From an uncultured bacterium (GTDB lineage: Bacteria > Planctomycetota > Planctomycetia > Pirellulales > UBA1268): a stretch of DNA of 5,539 nucleotides. A program made the position numbers and the translations under genes. Each line of letters starts with the position of its first letter. Position 1 is the first letter of the stretch. The DNA is taken from positions 1-5,539 of the forward strand of contig CALGAS010000083.1 of NCBI GenBank assembly GCA_937959175.1. The letters run 5' to 3'. Below the pieces are notes generated by a model, which saw only the letters and a program-made list of their open reading frames with translations, was not told the DNA's origin and did not search any database. Of this stretch, positions 4,061-5,539 are shown piece after piece.

Positions 4061-4978
4061 TCAGCCGCCCTGCGACTGCGGGGGGGAGGCAGGATGGGAG
4101 ACGCTGGCAAGGATCAGGTCGACCACATCCTCGATCCCGCTGCCGTCGTGCGTGCCGACCACCCGGTCCGCGGCCGCCTGCAGCGCCGGCCGGGCGTTGC
4201 CCATGGCGATGCCCAGCCCCGCTGCCCGAACCATCGGCAGGTCGTTGACGTCATCACCGACCGCACAGATCTCCTCGGCCGCGATCCCCCAGCCCGCGGC
4301 CACCGACATAACGCCGCTCCACTTGTCGAAGCCGGCCGGGGCAATCTCGCAGAGCCACTCGGAATACCGCGGGCTGAGAATCGTGTGGAGGGCGAGCTCT
4401 CCGGGAAACGTGTCGGCCAGCCGGGCCTCGAGGGCTGCCATCGCCTCTCCGCTGCCCATCGCGAAGCTGGCAAAGGCATCCGCCGGCGGCTGGTGATGGA
4501 GGTCGGGCTCGACCCGGGCGACGTCGCGATTGCGGGCCAGGTAGGCCGCAAAGCCGCGGCCTGCCCCCGCCTCGGCCGCTTCGGCGGCAGCCAGGCTGCG
4601 ACAGTGGAAGTCGAAGCCGGCGTCGAAACTGTCGCTGTAGACGACCGGCTCGTGCCCCATGCCGACGACGATCCCGAGCACCTCCGGCAGGATGCCCGGC
4701 CGGAAGGCCGCCCGCTCGAGCGTGGCATGGTCTCCCGGCCGTTTCACCAGCGCGCCCGAGGCGGTAACCAGCGGCTCGACGATCGCCAGCTGCTCGGCCA
4801 CCGGCAGCGCGTCGCGGTAGCGACGTCCGGTGGCCAGCATCACCCGCACGCCCGCTGCTCGAGCCCGGTCGATGGCCCGGCGGGTAGTCTCGGCCACCTG
4901 GTGGCGGCTGTTGGTGACGGTGCCGTCGACATCGAGGACAAGCAGCCGGATCCTTCCGGAAGACGATGCGGAATCCAT
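4061..4978 (-). CDS. HAD-superfamily phosphatase, Cof-like (type IIB cap)
   Basis: A 305-residue hydrolase, probably cytoplasmic, removing phosphate from a small metabolite through an aspartyl-phosphate intermediate. Counting from the ATG at 4978, motif I is LDVDGT with nucleophile D16 and acid/base D18; motif II is in 'MLATGRRY' (T50); the lysine is K219 (FDKWSGV); motif IV is GDDVNDLPM with D242 and D246. The roughly 100-residue insert between motifs II and III (about 80-190) is the size of a C2B cap, which decides the substrate and is not informative here. The frame can extend five codons to a GTG at 4993, but that codon overlaps the GGAGG (4993-4997). The ATG at 4978 lies 14 nt from GGAGG, which is long, so the start is moderately sure. 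It is divergent from the Rieske gene. Sugar phosphates are common substrates in this family. Confidence 0.92.
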   Translation of the reverse strand: MDSASSSGRIRLLVLDVDGTVTNSRHQVAETTRRAIDRARAAGVRVMLATGRRYRDALPVAEQLAIVEPLVTASGALVKRPGDHATLERAAFRPGILPEVLGIVVGMGHEPVVYSDSFDAGFDFHCRSLAAAEAAEAGAGRGFAAYLARNRDVARVEPDLHHQPPADAFASFAMGSGEAMAALEARLADTFPGELALHTILSPRYSEWLCEIAPAGFDKWSGVMSVAAGWGIAAEEICAVGDDVNDLPMVRAAGLGIAMGNARPALQAAADRVVGTHDGSGIEDVVDLILASVSHPASPPQSQGG

Positions 4979-4988
4979 ACCCGTATGG
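4975..4988. repeat. Inverted repeat in the HAD/Rieske divergent start region
   Basis: CCATAC and GTATGG form a perfect 6-bp inverted repeat around a 2-bp centre. The left arm contains the HAD start codon and the whole element lies between or on the two divergent starts. A 14-bp dyad like this could be an operator shared by both genes, but may be chance. Confidence 0.45.
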
Positions 4989-5001
4989 TACACCTCCGAG
5001 C

Positions 5002-5349
5002 GTGACTTCTTCAGCGGCCAGCCCCGACCAGCCTCCCTACCGGGCGATCGCCCGCGTCGGCGACATCCCGGCCGGCGAGGGCCGCACCTACGAGGTCGCT
5101 GGCCGTCTCGTCGCGGTATTCTTCGACGGGCAGGGCTATCACGCCCTCGACGATCTCTGCCCCCACATGGGCGCGTCGCTGGGCAGCGGGCCCCTCGTCG
5201 ACGGCGTCGTCACCTGCCCCTGGCACGCCTGGCGGTTCCGGGCCTGCGACGGGGCCTGGTGCGACAACGAGAAGCTCAAAGTCGAGGTTTTTCCCGTCCG
5301 TGTCGTCGACGACGCGATCGAAGTGGCCGTGCCGGCGGCCGGCGGGTGA
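5002..5349 (+). CDS. Rieske [2Fe-2S] ferredoxin, NirD/dioxygenase-ferredoxin type
   Basis: A 115-residue soluble Rieske protein that should carry electrons to an oxygenase or reductase. The cluster motif is complete: C53-P-H55, 16 residues, then C72-P-W-H75, giving two Cys and two His ligands for one [2Fe-2S] cluster. The flanking 'LDDLCPHMGASLGSGPLVDG' and 'TCPWHAWRF' fit the small Rieske ferredoxins. There is no signal peptide or membrane anchor, unlike cytochrome bc1 Rieske proteins. The GTG at 5002 gives an N-terminus of normal length ('YRAIARVGDIPAGEGRTYEV' at 13-32) but lacks a clear ribosome binding site. An ATG at 4966 would add 12 residues and overlap the HAD start. No oxygenase or reductase partner is in the window. 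Confidence 0.93.
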   Translation: MTSSAASPDQPPYRAIARVGDIPAGEGRTYEVAGRLVAVFFDGQGYHALDDLCPHMGASLGSGPLVDGVVTCPWHAWRFRACDGAWCDNEKLKVEVFPVRVVDDAIEVAVPAAGG

Positions 5350-5380
5350 GCGACGGTGATCGGGAGCCAGGAAGCCGCAG

Positions 5381-5514
5381 CGGCCCGCCGTCCCCCGGGG
5401 AGCGTGAAAAGCCACCAGGGGTCGTTCGGTGGTGATCGCGGATTGGGCGTTTGGGTGGTGAAGAGTTGCGCGGGCTTCCGGGGACTGGGATGGCCCAACG
5501 GCCCGCCGTCCCCC
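5381..5514 (+). repeat. Direct repeat pair downstream of the Rieske gene
   Basis: CGGCCCGCCGTCCCCC occurs at 5381-5396 and again at 5499-5514, 118 nt apart, without mismatch. Both copies lead into C/G runs, and both follow loosely similar sequence. They may be copies of a dispersed intergenic repeat. Apart from them the 190-nt tail (5350-5539) shows a weak 5-bp hairpin (5412-5432) and no supported gene. Confidence 0.6.
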
Positions 5515-5531
5515 CGGCTCGCGCCGGGGGG
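5510..5531. terminator. Strong GC hairpin at the right edge
   Basis: CCCCCCGGC (5510-5518) and GCCGGGGGG (5523-5531) form a perfect 9-bp stem with a TCGC loop. It follows the Rieske gene by 160 nt and overlaps the second copy of the direct repeat. Only a short pyrimidine run (CTTCT) follows. It may be a terminator or part of an intergenic palindrome family. Confidence 0.5.
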
Positions 5532-5539
5532 CTTCTATG

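Noticed and set aside
4049..5005. Plus-strand open frame (318 codons) opposite the HAD gene
   Set aside because: The minus strand has all four HAD motifs in order; the plus reading has none of any family.
1385..5349. A shared electron-transfer operon of the two iron-sulfur proteins
   Set aside because: The ferredoxin and Rieske genes are on opposite strands, over 3 kb apart, with unrelated genes and separate promoters between them.
5490..5539. Small plus-strand reading frame starting at the ATG at 5490, preceded by GGGGA, open to the window end
   Set aside because: It passes through the direct repeat and the perfect GC hairpin and has Ala/Pro/Arg/Gly-rich content, so it is probably not coding. 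The ATG at the last three bases (5537-5539) cannot be judged either.

Overview
The window is GC-rich DNA that most resembles a planctomycete chromosome, probably of the Pirellula group. That call rests on recognised protein families, not on a search. Three small genes (149-475, 2536-3435, 3432-3923) look like uncharacterised families I know mainly from planctomycetes. The HNH nuclease has the 'vLVLNRSF' N-terminus common there. Genes are short, densely packed and switch strand often, and only one pair is clearly an operon. I see no phage, IS, CRISPR, tRNA or rRNA sequence.

Layout, left to right: (1) an edge segment with a perfect 15-bp tandem repeat, possibly a minus-strand coding fragment repeating P-E-I-K-L; (2) a minus-strand zinc-knuckle protein, with a hairpin after it; (3) a 216-nt divergent intergenic region with promoter-like and operator-like motifs; (4) a plus-strand HNH endonuclease; (5) a convergent minus-strand seven-iron ferredoxin of the FdxA type, with a near-consensus promoter and a leader holding two hairpins; (6) a divergent plus-strand ECF-type sigma factor; (7) a minus-strand pair coupled by an ATGA overlap, a planctomycete hypothetical protein followed by an exported, probably lipid-anchored protein; (8) a minus-strand Cof-like HAD phosphatase; (9) a plus-strand Rieske ferredoxin whose start lies 23 nt from the HAD start; (10) a 190-nt tail with repeats and a strong GC hairpin.

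The genes do not form one obvious pathway. Two iron-sulfur electron carriers (FdxA and Rieske) are present but sit apart under separate control. The sigma factor has no adjacent anti-sigma gene. The strongest unit is the coupled 3923-to-2536 pair, whose second product is exported and may have a LolA/LolB-like fold. I found no clear new multi-gene defence or mobile system. The more interesting signals are that pair, the structured ferredoxin leader, the uncertain start of the sigma gene and the phased repeats upstream of the HNH gene.
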